A DNA stretch of 64,000 nt from positions 59,102-123,101 of the forward strand of contig JBFGZQ010000011.1 in NCBI GenBank assembly GCA_041586735.1, written 5' to 3'. Shown here one piece after another: positions 26,487 to 35,400 of this stretch. Numbering within the stretch: the stretch's first letter is position 1; the number at the start of each line of letters is the position of its first letter. The translations under genes and the position numbers were made by a program. The notes under the pieces were generated by a model. The model was given only the letters and a program-made list of their open reading frames with translations, was not told the DNA's origin and ran no database searches. The stretch is from Motiliproteus sp041586735 (GTDB lineage Bacteria > Pseudomonadota > Gammaproteobacteria > Pseudomonadales > Balneatricaceae).

Positions 26487-27287
26487 TTAGAACCCGGGGC
26501 GTCGAGGCCGGCGTGGCAGCGTATGAATCAACAGAAACAGCAGCGCGGCACAGACCACCACCGAGGGACCGGCGGGAGTATCCCAGCGGTACGAGGCACC
26601 CAGTCCGAGACAGACGGCGATCACCCCGATAACGCTGGCTAGCACCGCCATCCTCTCCGGGGTATCGGAGAGTCGTCGGGACGTCGCTGCCGGGATGATC
26701 AGTAGCGAGGTGATCAGCAGTACGCCGATAATCTTCATCGCCACCGCAATGACGATGCCGACCAGCAGCATCAGTGCCAGCCGTACCTGGGCGACCGGCA
26801 CGCCCTCGACCTGGGCCAACTCCTCATCGATGGTGATCGCCAGCAACGGATTCCAGAGCTTGATCAGCAGCCCCAGTACCAGGATGCCACCGCCATAGAT
26901 CCACAGCAGATCGTTCCGGCTGACCGCCAGCAGATCGCCAAATAGGTAGCCCATCAGGTCGACCCGCACCTCGGGTAGGAAACTCAGGGTCACCAGTCCC
27001 AGCGATAGGGTGCTGTGGGCCATGATCCCTAGTAGGGTGTCGGTGGCGATGATGCGCCGGCGTTGCAGCGACACCAGCAGCAGCGACAGCAGCACGCAGC
27101 AGACAATCACCGCCAGATTCAGATCGATATCAGCCAGGATGCCGAGCGAGATGCCCAGCAGTGCGGCGTGAGCCAGGGTGTCACCGAAGTACGCCATCCG
27201 TCGCCAGACCACAAAGGCGCCCAGGGGGCCGGCGATAATCGCTACTCCGATGCCGCCGAGCAGCGCCCGAACCAGAAACTCAGCCAT
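26487..27287 (-). CDS. znuB: zinc ABC transporter permease ZnuB
   Basis: 266 residues from the ATG at 27287, which overlaps the znuC stop (TGATG); a longer frame starts inside znuC. Seven to eight hydrophobic helices; conserved GPLGAFVVWRRMAYFGDTLAHAALLG and LLITSLLIIPAATSRRLS. Forms the membrane channel for zinc with ZnuC. Confidence 0.94.
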   Translation of the reverse strand: MAEFLVRALLGGIGVAIIAGPLGAFVVWRRMAYFGDTLAHAALLGISLGILADIDLNLAVIVCCVLLSLLLVSLQRRRIIATDTLLGIMAHSTLSLGLVTLSFLPEVRVDLMGYLFGDLLAVSRNDLLWIYGGGILVLGLLIKLWNPLLAITIDEELAQVEGVPVAQVRLALMLLVGIVIAVAMKIIGVLLITSLLIIPAATSRRLSDTPERMAVLASVIGVIAVCLGLGASYRWDTPAGPSVVVCAALLFLLIHTLPRRPRRPGF

Positions 27288-28066
27288 CAGTGCTGCCCCG
27301 CGCAGCAATCATCGTCGGGGGTATGCGGATGATCGCTGATGATATTACCGTGATCATCGTGTTGATGATTATGGTGATGGTTGTAGAGCGCCAGATTGTC
27401 TGCACCCTTGCGTCCAAACAGCGCGATATAGGAGGGGTCGTTACTGACCTGTTCCGGATGGCCCGAGCAGCAGATGTGCTGGTTAAGGCAGATCACCGTG
27501 TCGGTGCTGGCCATCACCAGATGCAGATCGTGAGAGACCATCAGTACCCCGCAGCCGAAGCGTTGGCGTAGATCGGCGATCAGCGCGTAAAGTTCGATCT
27601 GACCGTTGACATCGACGCCCTGCACCGGCTCGTCCAAAATCAGCAGTTGTGGTTGTCGTAGCAAGGCCCTGGCGAGGAGTACTCGCTGGGTTTCACCGCC
27701 CGACAGCTGCTGCATCGGGCTGCCGAGCAGGTGATCGGCGCGCACCTGCAGCAACGCTTGCCGGAGTTCGCTGTCGGGGTAGCGACCGGCCAGTTGTAAA
27801 AAACGCTTGACGGTCAGCGGTAGGGTGGCATCGATATGCAATTTTTGCGGCATATAGCCGATCCGCAACCGGGGCTGACGGCGGATCTGACCGCTATCGG
27901 GCTCGATCAATCCGAGCAGCACGCGCACCAGAGTTGATTTTCCCGAGCCGTTGGGGCCGATCAGGGTGGTGATCTGAGCGGCGTCAAGTTGCAGACTGAT
28001 GTTGCTGAGCACCGTACGTCCGCCCAGGGCTAGATTGACCTGCTGGGTCTCGATCAGGGGGGGCAT
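27287..28066 (-). CDS. znuC: zinc ABC transporter ATPase ZnuC with His-rich tail
   Basis: 259 residues. Walker A GPNGSGKST (37-45), signature LSGGETQRVLLARAL, Walker B LLILDEPVQGVD. The last 31 residues form a tail with repeated His/Asp and a CC pair (NHHHNHQHDDHG, then DDDCCAGQH) that looks like a metal-binding or sensing extension. Overlaps zur by one base upstream and znuB downstream: operon zur-znuC-znuB. Confidence 0.95.
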   Translation of the reverse strand: MPPLIETQQVNLALGGRTVLSNISLQLDAAQITTLIGPNGSGKSTLVRVLLGLIEPDSGQIRRQPRLRIGYMPQKLHIDATLPLTVKRFLQLAGRYPDSELRQALLQVRADHLLGSPMQQLSGGETQRVLLARALLRQPQLLILDEPVQGVDVNGQIELYALIADLRQRFGCGVLMVSHDLHLVMASTDTVICLNQHICCSGHPEQVSNDPSYIALFGRKGADNLALYNHHHNHQHDDHGNIISDHPHTPDDDCCAGQH

Positions 28067-28578
28067 CAGGCCGATGCCTCAGGCGCAGTCTGACAGTTAG
28101 GACAGAGCCCGGAGAGTTCGATAATCTGCGCTTCGAGACGGAAATGTTGAGCCGCGGCGATCTGCTGCAGCTGCTGTCCCAGCGCGTCGAGTTGTAGCTC
28201 TTGGGCGCTGCCGCAGGCACGGCAAAGCAGAAAATAGCCTTGATGGTGACGTTCGGGGTGGCAGCAGCCGACAAAGGCGTTCAGCGAGGTGATGCGATGC
28301 GCCAAGCCCTGCTCCAGTAAAAATTCCAGTGCCCGGTAGACCGTGGGTGGCGCAGAATTAAAGCCCTCCCGGGCCAGCTGTTCAAGAATCTGATAGGCAC
28401 CCAGCGGTTTGTGGCTTTGCCAGATCAGTTCCAGCACCCGTTGGCGTACCGGCGTCAGGCGGGCGCGGTGCTGCTTACAGAGTCGTTTGGCGGTGCTGAG
28501 TGCTTGGTCGATACACTGGTGGTGATCGTGGCTCGCACCAAAAGCGGATGATAAATCGGAAGCTGACATAGTCGACAT
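28066..28578 (-). CDS. zur: zinc uptake regulator Zur (Fur family)
   Basis: 170 residues; a second ATG three codons later is possible. Winged-helix DNA-binding domain (LTPVRQRVLELIW, PTVYRALEFLLEQGL), then HPERHHQGYFLLCRACG and a second CPNC pair, the structural zinc site of Zur. Represses zinc uptake genes when zinc is plentiful. A Zur box lies 26 bases upstream of its start, implying autoregulation of the whole operon. Confidence 0.94.
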   Translation of the reverse strand: MSTMSASDLSSAFGASHDHHQCIDQALSTAKRLCKQHRARLTPVRQRVLELIWQSHKPLGAYQILEQLAREGFNSAPPTVYRALEFLLEQGLAHRITSLNAFVGCCHPERHHQGYFLLCRACGSAQELQLDALGQQLQQIAAAQHFRLEAQIIELSGLCPNCQTAPEASA

Positions 28579-28602
28579 GCGGGGCTCAGGCTACCCAAAC
28601 AG

Positions 28603-28617
28603 TGTTATGTTATAACC
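28603..28617. promoter_or_regulatory. Zur operator
   Basis: Perfect inverted repeat GTTAT-N3-ATAAC (28604-28616) inside TGTTATGTTATAACC, the geometry of the gammaproteobacterial Zur consensus. It lies 25-40 bases upstream of zur, where it would overlap the promoter. Confidence 0.7.
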
Positions 28618-28767
28618 TAAGCAATAGCGCTCGGCCAGCCCTGTATCAGAACTAAGTCGAGGGTTATAAATAAGCGTTGCTAGCGGATAGGGGTGCTAAG
28701 TGAAAAAATACCCCAAGAAGAGCTTTTAAAACTAGATAAGGTATCGATTCTAAGGTACTAAATGGAT

Positions 28768-28854
28768 TGGTGCAGATGGGGAGACTCGAACTCCCACGTA
28801 CATACGTACACTAGCACCTGAAGCTAGCGCGTCTACCAATTCCGCCACATCTGC
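28768..28854 (-). tRNA. tRNA-Leu (anticodon CAG)
   Basis: 87 bases including an encoded CCA. Acceptor GCAGATG pairs with CATCTGC; the anticodon arm is CTAGC-TTCAGGT-GCTAG with anticodon CAG (reads CUG); a long variable arm (TGTACGTATGTACG) and the T arm GGGAGTTCGAGTCTCCC fit class II tRNA-Leu. Confidence 0.97.
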
Positions 28855-28878
28855 ATCGCTATCTCTAGCGTGGTGCGG

Positions 28879-28907
28879 ATTAAACAGGGTCTTGTTGCAG
28901 AATGCAA
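28879..28907 (-). promoter_or_regulatory. promoter of tRNA-Leu
   Basis: On the minus strand TTGCAT (28907-28902), a 17-base spacer and TTTAAT (28884-28879), about 25 bases before the mature 5' end. Confidence 0.55.
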
Positions 28908-29031
28908 GTGATATTTTATGGTCGAGCGCATGATTGTTTCGGGAGGCTGATGGGAGTGCTATTTTTATAGATGTTGTTGTTTGTCTGTTGGGGGTGTTTC
29001 TCGGATACCTCGGTATCCCTGCGGTTGTCTG

Positions 29032-29037
29032 TATAAT
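29032..29037 (+). promoter_or_regulatory. -10 element of the dapB promoter
   Basis: Perfect TATAAT 31 bases before the dapB start, followed by GCCCC. No good -35 hexamer is seen at 16-18 bases, so strength is uncertain. Confidence 0.45.
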
Positions 29038-29067
29038 GCCCCGTAAATCAATACTGAGACGATAAAC

Positions 29068-29871
29068 ATGATGCGTATAGCAATTACCGGTGCGGCCGGT
29101 CGAATGGGTAAGAATCTGCTGCAGGCGGTGCTGGATGCGCCTGAGGTCGCGCTGGGTGCGGCCATTATTAACCCCTCAAGTTCGTTGCTGGGTGCCGATA
29201 TTGGTGAGCTTATCGGTGTGGGTAAGCTGGAGATCATGGCCGTTGGGCAGTTAGCCGAGGTGGTCGATGACTTTGACGTGCTGATCGACTTTACCAGCAT
29301 TGAACTGACCCTGGCGAATCTAGAGTTCTGTCGACAGCAGGGCAAGGCGATCGTTATTGGTACCACGGGCTTTACCGAGGCGCAGAAAGGTTTAATTGCT
29401 CAGGCGGCGCAGACCATCCCGGTGGTGTTCGCTCCCAACATGAGCGTTGGCGTTAATCTGTGTTTCAAACTGTTGGAGCTGGCGGCCAAGGTGCTGGCCG
29501 AAGACTATGATATCGAGGTGATCGAGGCGCATCACCGGCACAAGGTCGATTCCCCCTCCGGTACGGCGCTGCGTCTGGGCGAGGTGGTGGCCGAGGTGCT
29601 GGGTCGCGATCTGGCAGACTGCGCGGTGTATGGTCGCGAGGGTCACACCGGTGCCCGTCCAGCTAAGGAGATCGGTTTTGCCACGGTGCGTGCGGGCGAT
29701 ATTGTCGGTGACCATACGGTGCTGTTCGCCACCGAAGGGGAGCGGGTGGAGATCACCCATAAGGCCAGTTCGCGGATGACCTTTGCCAAGGGTGCCGTGC
29801 GCGCTGCCAGCTGGCTTGGCAAGCATGATAAGGGGTTGTTTGATATGCAGGATGTGCTGGGGCTGCGTTAA
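29068..29871 (+). CDS. dapB: 4-hydroxy-tetrahydrodipicolinate reductase
   Basis: 267 residues, ATG start (a second ATG follows at once). NAD(P)H fold GAAGRMGKN at the N terminus; catalytic segment EAHHRHKVDSPSGTAL with the paired His and substrate Lys; ends DKGLFDMQDVLGL. Lysine and diaminopimelate pathway, together with dapF and lysA elsewhere in this window. Confidence 0.98.
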   Translation: MMRIAITGAAGRMGKNLLQAVLDAPEVALGAAIINPSSSLLGADIGELIGVGKLEIMAVGQLAEVVDDFDVLIDFTSIELTLANLEFCRQQGKAIVIGTTGFTEAQKGLIAQAAQTIPVVFAPNMSVGVNLCFKLLELAAKVLAEDYDIEVIEAHHRHKVDSPSGTALRLGEVVAEVLGRDLADCAVYGREGHTGARPAKEIGFATVRAGDIVGDHTVLFATEGERVEITHKASSRMTFAKGAVRAASWLGKHDKGLFDMQDVLGLR

Positions 29872-29947
29872 TTCTGGGTGCTGCTAGGGCCTGATGGCAT
29901 ATTGTGGTCTGTGTTAGATATTACTGCTCAATATTGACGGGTAACTA

Positions 29948-29977
29948 TTGGAAAAGCTCAGCTAATAGAACTATAAA
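29948..29977 (+). promoter_or_regulatory. candidate promoter of the OmpA-like gene
   Basis: TTGGAA (29948-29953), 18-base spacer, TATAAA (29972-29977) in the 231-base gap after dapB; the transcript would carry about a 120-base leader. Confidence 0.35.
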
Positions 29978-30102
29978 TTGGTAAGTGCTTGCCCTGTCAG
30001 GGGTTGGTCTGAGATAAGTATGCTGGATTTAGTGTTTGTTTATCTAACATTTGCAGATGACTCCCGATGATATGCGGAACCGTCTGAAAGAAGGGGTAGG
30101 GA

Positions 30103-30870
30103 ATGAAAAAATTACTAGTAATAGCGGCGGTTTCCTCTCTATGGGTGGTGCCAATGACGGTTTCCGCCCATGAGTCTAGCTATGTAACCAGCGCTTCGGG
30201 CGGGTTTATCAGGGATAGTTCAGGGAACTGCGTGCGCTCGTCTGGCTGGCACAAGGATTCGCAGGTTGAAGGTTGCGATACGATGAAAATGGCCGCGCCT
30301 GAACCCGTCGTTATGGCGCCTGTCGATACCGATGGCGACGGTGTTCCGGATAGCAAAGATGCCTGTAAATTCACCCCTCGGGGTGTCGCGGTGGATCAGC
30401 GCGGTTGCCCTCTGGATACCGATGGTGATGGTGTCACCGATATTAATGACAAGTGCCCAGGTACCGCTCGGGGTCAGAAAGTCGATGCCAAGGGTTGTGA
30501 TCTGGTCGAGTACAGAGCGGTCTCTATGAAGCTTGAGGTGCGGTTCCCTAATAACTCGGATAAGGTCACCTCTACTTATGATGCCCAGATGAAATCACTG
30601 GCTCAGGTTCTGGCTGCCGATCCTGCATCCAAGCTGGTCATCAAGGGCTATACCGATTCCGCGGGTGCTGCTGCCTACAACAAAGATCTATCTCAGCGCC
30701 GAGCCAATGCGGTCGCCAAGCATCTGATTACTTACTACGGTGTTGCGCCTAAGCAGATCTCCGCCATGGGCTACGGAGAGGAGATGCCTGTCGCCAGTAA
30801 TAAAACGGCTGAAGGCCGCAAGGCGAATCGTCGGGTAGAGGCTGTGCTGGAGGCTAGAGTGAGGAAATAA
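30103..30870 (+). CDS. OmpA-family outer membrane protein with TSP3-like repeats
   Basis: 255 residues. Signal peptide about 1-22 ending VSA. After a short variable part with a Cys pair (GNCVRS, EGCDTM), two calcium-binding thrombospondin-3-like units appear (DTDGDGVPD and DTDGDGVTD, each followed by a Cys). The C-terminal OmpA domain (about 140-250) has KGYTDSAG and QRRANAVAKHL, which bind peptidoglycan. There is no obvious eight-strand barrel, so it is probably a periplasmic or surface-tethered wall anchor. It sits alone between dapB and carA with its own terminator. Confidence 0.88.
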   Translation: MKKLLVIAAVSSLWVVPMTVSAHESSYVTSASGGFIRDSSGNCVRSSGWHKDSQVEGCDTMKMAAPEPVVMAPVDTDGDGVPDSKDACKFTPRGVAVDQRGCPLDTDGDGVTDINDKCPGTARGQKVDAKGCDLVEYRAVSMKLEVRFPNNSDKVTSTYDAQMKSLAQVLAADPASKLVIKGYTDSAGAAAYNKDLSQRRANAVAKHLITYYGVAPKQISAMGYGEEMPVASNKTAEGRKANRRVEAVLEARVRK

Positions 30871-30900
30871 CCTATCGACCAGGCTCGTTAGGATGGGCAT

Positions 30901-30928
30901 AAACGGGAGCTTCGGCTCTCGTTTTTAG
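30901..30928 (+). terminator. Rho-independent terminator after the OmpA-like gene
   Basis: CGGGAGC-TTCG-GCTCTCG hairpin followed by five T residues, 31 bases after the stop. Confidence 0.8.
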
Positions 30929-30983
30929 CTATAGGCGTGGCGATCTATAGAGAGTGAGATAGGCGGCGGGTAGCAGGCCCCGT

Positions 30984-31094
30984 CCGTTGCCGGTCAGCAA
31001 CGGTTGCTGTTGGCCGAGCGCAGCCCTGGCTTTAGCTCTCGGCGATGCTCAGGCTGCCGGCTCTGTCAGGGGCTTTAGGGCTGGAAAAGCCGGC
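30984..31094 (+). other. series of three GC-rich hairpins upstream of carA (possible structured RNA)
   Basis: CCGTTGC/GCAACGG (30984-31003), GCCGAG/CTCGGC (31013-31043) and GCCGGCT/AGCCGGC (31056-31094, with an inner CAG/CTG) stand in a row with no reading frame of note. They fill much of the 383-base gap between the OmpA-like gene and carA. Could be a leader RNA, a small RNA, or chance in GC-rich DNA. Confidence 0.3.
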
Positions 31095-31119
31095 GCTGCT
31101 TTAGTAATATGCAGCCTGT

Positions 31120-31148
31120 TTGGCTGGGTAGAAGTAGGCCGATAAATA
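31120..31148 (+). promoter_or_regulatory. candidate carA promoter
   Basis: TTGGCT (31120-31125), 17-base spacer, TAAATA (31143-31148); transcription would begin at the foot of the hairpin at 31154. Confidence 0.35.
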
Positions 31149-31153
31149 ATTCT

Positions 31154-31196
31154 AAAAAAGCGGGATGCGGAAATTTACTTCGCCTCTCGCTTTTTT
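31154..31196 (+). terminator. terminator-like hairpin in the carA leader (possible attenuator)
   Basis: AAAAAAGCGGGATGCGGA pairs, with one mismatch, to TTCGCCTCTCGCTTTTTT; the 3' arm ends in six T residues. It lies 58 bases before the carA start, where it could stop transcription unless an alternative fold forms. Confidence 0.5.
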
Positions 31197-31253
31197 GCAG
31201 ATAGCAGTCGGGAATTTGTTAGTCCCGCGTGACCTTTTCAGTGGGAGGCGACA

Positions 31254-32399
31254 TTGAGCAAAGCAGCCATTCTGGCTCTGGAAGACGGTAGTGTGTTCAG
31301 AGGCAAGGCGATTGGAGCTGACGGCGAGACTACAGGAGAAGTAGTTTTCAATACATCCATGACCGGCTATCAGGAGATCCTGACGGACCCGTCTTACGCA
31401 CGCCAGATCGTCACCCTGACCTACCCCCATATCGGTAATACGGGCACCAACAGCGAGGATGAGGAGTCTGAGTTTGTCTGGGCTGCCGGGTTGGTGATTC
31501 GTGATCTGCCGTTGTTGGCCAGTAGCTGGCGCAATGAGCAGAGCCTGGATGAATACTTGCAAGACAATAATGTGGTCGGTATCGCCGATATTGATACCCG
31601 TCGGCTGACCCGGATTCTGCGGGAGAAGGGTTCGCTGAATGGCTGCATCATCGCCGGCGACGATCTTGGGGATGTGGATGTCGAGCGTGCGCTGCAAGCG
31701 GCACGCGCGTTTCCCGGTCTCAAGGGCATGGACCTGGCCAAAGAGGTCTCTGCCAAAGAGAGCTACTCCTGGAACGAAAGCACCTGGAAAAGGGGTGTGG
31801 GGCATACCCAGGTAGATCCGTCCGAGCAGCCTTTTCATGTAGTGGCCTACGATTTCGGTGTGAAACGCAACATTCTGCGGATGCTGGTCGAGCGAGGCTG
31901 CACGTTGACGGTGGTTCCGGCGCAGACCCCGGCCAGTGAGGTTCTGGCGTTGAATCCGGATGGCGTGTTCCTGTCTAACGGCCCGGGCGATCCCGAGCCT
32001 TGCAACTACGCTATCGAGGCGATCCAGCAGATATTGGCAACCGAACTGCCTGTTTTCGGCATCTGCTTAGGCCATCAGCTGTTGGCCTTGGCCAGCGGTG
32101 CCAAGACCGCGAAGATGAAGTTTGGTCATCACGGCGCCAACCATCCGGTACTGAATCTGGCCAGCGGAATCGTGATGATCACCAGCCAGAATCACGGTTT
32201 TGCGGCCGATGAAAGCAGCTTGCCAGCTTGCCTGCGGGCCACGCATAAATCGTTATTTGATGGTTCACTGCAGGGGATCGAGCGTACCGATAAGCCCGCA
32301 TTTAGCTTCCAGGGTCATCCCGAAGCGAGCCCTGGTCCACATGATGTGGCGCCACTGTTCGACCGCTTTATCAGCCTGATGCAAGCGCGCAGCGCTTAG
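31254..32399 (+). CDS. carA: carbamoyl-phosphate synthase small subunit
   Basis: 381 residues, TTG start at 31254 with GGGAGG 6 bases upstream; no better ATG exists before the conserved SKAAILALEDGSVF. The C-terminal class I glutaminase has its nucleophile C271 in GICLGHQ and a catalytic HPEASPGPHD. It hydrolyses glutamine and feeds ammonia to CarB for arginine and pyrimidine synthesis. carB follows after 95 bases. Confidence 0.97.
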   Translation: MSKAAILALEDGSVFRGKAIGADGETTGEVVFNTSMTGYQEILTDPSYARQIVTLTYPHIGNTGTNSEDEESEFVWAAGLVIRDLPLLASSWRNEQSLDEYLQDNNVVGIADIDTRRLTRILREKGSLNGCIIAGDDLGDVDVERALQAARAFPGLKGMDLAKEVSAKESYSWNESTWKRGVGHTQVDPSEQPFHVVAYDFGVKRNILRMLVERGCTLTVVPAQTPASEVLALNPDGVFLSNGPGDPEPCNYAIEAIQQILATELPVFGICLGHQLLALASGAKTAKMKFGHHGANHPVLNLASGIVMITSQNHGFAADESSLPACLRATHKSLFDGSLQGIERTDKPAFSFQGHPEASPGPHDVAPLFDRFISLMQARSA

Positions 32400-32494
32400 C
32401 GCTCGGCAACACTGTCGTCAGCATCGCTTAGCGGCGCCTGCCATCTGCGGATCGCGGGCGCCGATACAGAACAAAACAGACCGGTTACAGACTC

Positions 32495-35400
32495 ATGCCA
32501 AAGCGTACAGACTTAAAAAGTATCCTGATCATTGGGGCAGGACCCATCATTATCGGTCAGGCCTGTGAATTCGACTATTCCGGTGCCCAGGCCTGTAAGG
32601 CGCTGCGGGAGGAGGGCTATAGGGTCATTCTGGTGAACTCTAACCCGGCAACCATCATGACCGATCCGGCGATGGCCGATGCGACCTACATCGAGCCGAT
32701 CAACTGGAAGACCGTCGCCAAGATTATCGACAAAGAGCGTCCCGATGCGATTCTACCCACCATGGGTGGCCAGACGGCACTGAACTGTGCCTTGGATCTG
32801 GCGCGCGAAGGGGTGCTGGAGCAGTTTGGCGTCGAGATGATCGGTGCCACGGCCGATGCGATCGATAAGGCCGAAGATCGTGACCGTTTCGATAAGGCGA
32901 TGAAGAGTATTGGCCTGGAGTGCCCTCGTGCCTCGATCGCCCATTCGCTGGCCGAGGCGTTACAGGTTCAGGTGGCGCTTGGGTTCCCTTGTATTATCCG
33001 ACCGTCGTTTACGATGGGCGGTTCTGGCGGCGGTATCGCCTACAACAAGGAGGAGTTTGTTGAGATCTGTGAGCGCGGTCTGGATCTGTCGCCGACCAAC
33101 GAGCTGTTGATCGACGAGTCGCTGATCGGCTGGAAAGAGTACGAGATGGAGGTGGTGCGGGACAAAAACGACAACTGCATCATCGTCTGTGCCATCGAAA
33201 ACTTCGATGCTATGGGTGTGCATACTGGCGATTCGATCACCGTGGCGCCCGCACAGACCCTGACCGACAAAGAGTATCAGATCATGCGTAACGCCTCGCT
33301 GGCGGTATTGCGTGAGATCGGTGTGGAGACCGGTGGCTCCAACGTTCAGTTTGGTATGTGTCCGGAAACCGGCCGTCTGGTGGTGATCGAGATGAATCCG
33401 CGGGTATCGCGCTCCTCGGCATTGGCATCCAAGGCTACCGGCTTCCCGATTGCCCGAGTCGCAGCCAAGCTGGCGGTCGGTTATACCCTCGATGAGCTGC
33501 AGAACGATATCACCGGTGGACGTACTCCGGCATCGTTTGAGCCGGCAATCGACTATGTAGTGACCAAAATTCCACGCTTCGCGTTTGAAAAATTCCCTCA
33601 GGCCAACGACCGGCTGACCACCCAGATGAAATCGGTGGGTGAGGTTATGGCGATCGGTCGTACGGTCCAGGAGTCGTTGCAGAAGGCGCTGCGTGGCTTG
33701 GAGGTTGGTGCCAATGGCTTGGACCCGATCATCGATCTGAGTGCAGAGGACGCTCGCGAACAGCTGGTGCGTGAGCTGAAAAACCCAGGCTCTGAGCGGA
33801 TCTGGTACATCGGCGATGCCTTCCGTGCCGGCATGAGCATTGCCGAAATCTATAAACTCAGTGGCGTCGACCCCTGGTTCCTGGCGCAGATCGAGGATCT
33901 GCTCGACGAGGAGGCCATGGTATCCAAGTTGGGGCTGGTCGATCTGAATAAAGAGCTGGTCTTTGGTCTGAAACGCAAAGGGTTCTCCGATGCCCGTCTG
34001 GCGACCCTGCTGGGGGTTAGCGAGAAAGAGTTCCGCAAGCGGCGTCATAGCTTGGGCGTGCGTCCGGTGTACAAGCGTGTGGATACCTGTGCTGCCGAGT
34101 TTGCCACCGATACCGCTTATATGTACTCCACCTATGAGGAGGAGTGTGAGGCAAATCCCACCAACCGTGACAAGATTATGGTGCTCGGTGGCGGTCCTAA
34201 CCGGATTGGCCAGGGGATCGAATTTGATTACTGCTGTGTCCACGCCGCGTTGGCGATGCGTGAAGATGGCTACGAGACCATCATGGTCAACTGCAATCCC
34301 GAGACGGTGTCGACCGATTACGATACCTCCGACCGCTTGTATTTTGAGCCCGTGACCCTGGAAGATGTACTGGAGATCGTGGCTGTTGAAAAACCCAAGG
34401 GCGTGATCGTGCAGTACGGTGGTCAGACGCCGTTGAAGCTGGCGGTCGCCCTGGAAGCCGCTGGGGTACCGATTATCGGCACCAGCCCTGAGGCGATTGA
34501 CCGTGCTGAGGACCGTGAGCGCTTCCAGCAGATGATTCAGCGCCTGGGGCTGCTGCAGCCTGAGAACTCGACGGTACGTTCGCTCGAAGAGGCGGTGGTG
34601 CAGGCCGAAAAGATCGGCTATCCGCTGGTGGTGCGTCCGTCGTACGTGTTGGGTGGCCGGGCGATGGAGGTGGTCTACAACGAAGTCGAGCTGCGGCGTT
34701 ATATGAAAGAGGCGGTGCAGGTCTCCAACGATGCGCCGGTGCTGTTGGATCGCTTCCTGTCGGCAGCTATCGAGGTCGATATCGATGCGGTCTGCGATGG
34801 TGAGCGGGTAGTGATCGGTGCGATCATGCAGCATATCGAACAGTGTGGGGTGCACTCGGGTGACTCGGCCTGTTCACTGCCACCTTACAACCTGGCCGAT
34901 GATATTCAGGACCAGATGCGTGCAATAGTAGCGGCGATGGCGCTGGAACTGGGTGTGGTCGGCTTGATGAACACCCAGTTGGCCTATCAGGACGGTGAGA
35001 TCTATGTGATCGAGGTGAACCCTCGTGCCTCGCGGACGGTGCCCTTCGTATCCAAGTGTATTGGTGTGTCGCTGGCGAAAGTGGCGGCCCGGGTGATGGT
35101 CGGTACCAGCCTGGAAGCCCAGGGTTTCACTGAGGAGATCATTCCGCCGTACTTCAGTGTCAAGGAAGCGGTGTTTCCGTTCAATAAGTTCCAGGGAGTT
35201 GACCCGATTCTGGGGCCAGAGATGAAATCTACCGGTGAGGTGATGGGCGTCGGTGATACCTTCGGCGAAGCCTTCGCCAAGGCGCACGTCGGCACTAATG
35301 AAACCCTGCCCGAGCCGGGTAAAGCCTTTATCAGCGTCCGAGATGTCGACAAGGCCGGTATTGTTGCCGTGGCTCGCGACCTGCTCGAGCTGGGTTTTGA

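Noticed and set aside
32960..34855. A 631-codon open frame on the strand opposite carB
   Set aside because: It lies wholly antisense to the highly conserved carB; its composition is what codon bias of carB produces on the other strand and no family is recognisable.
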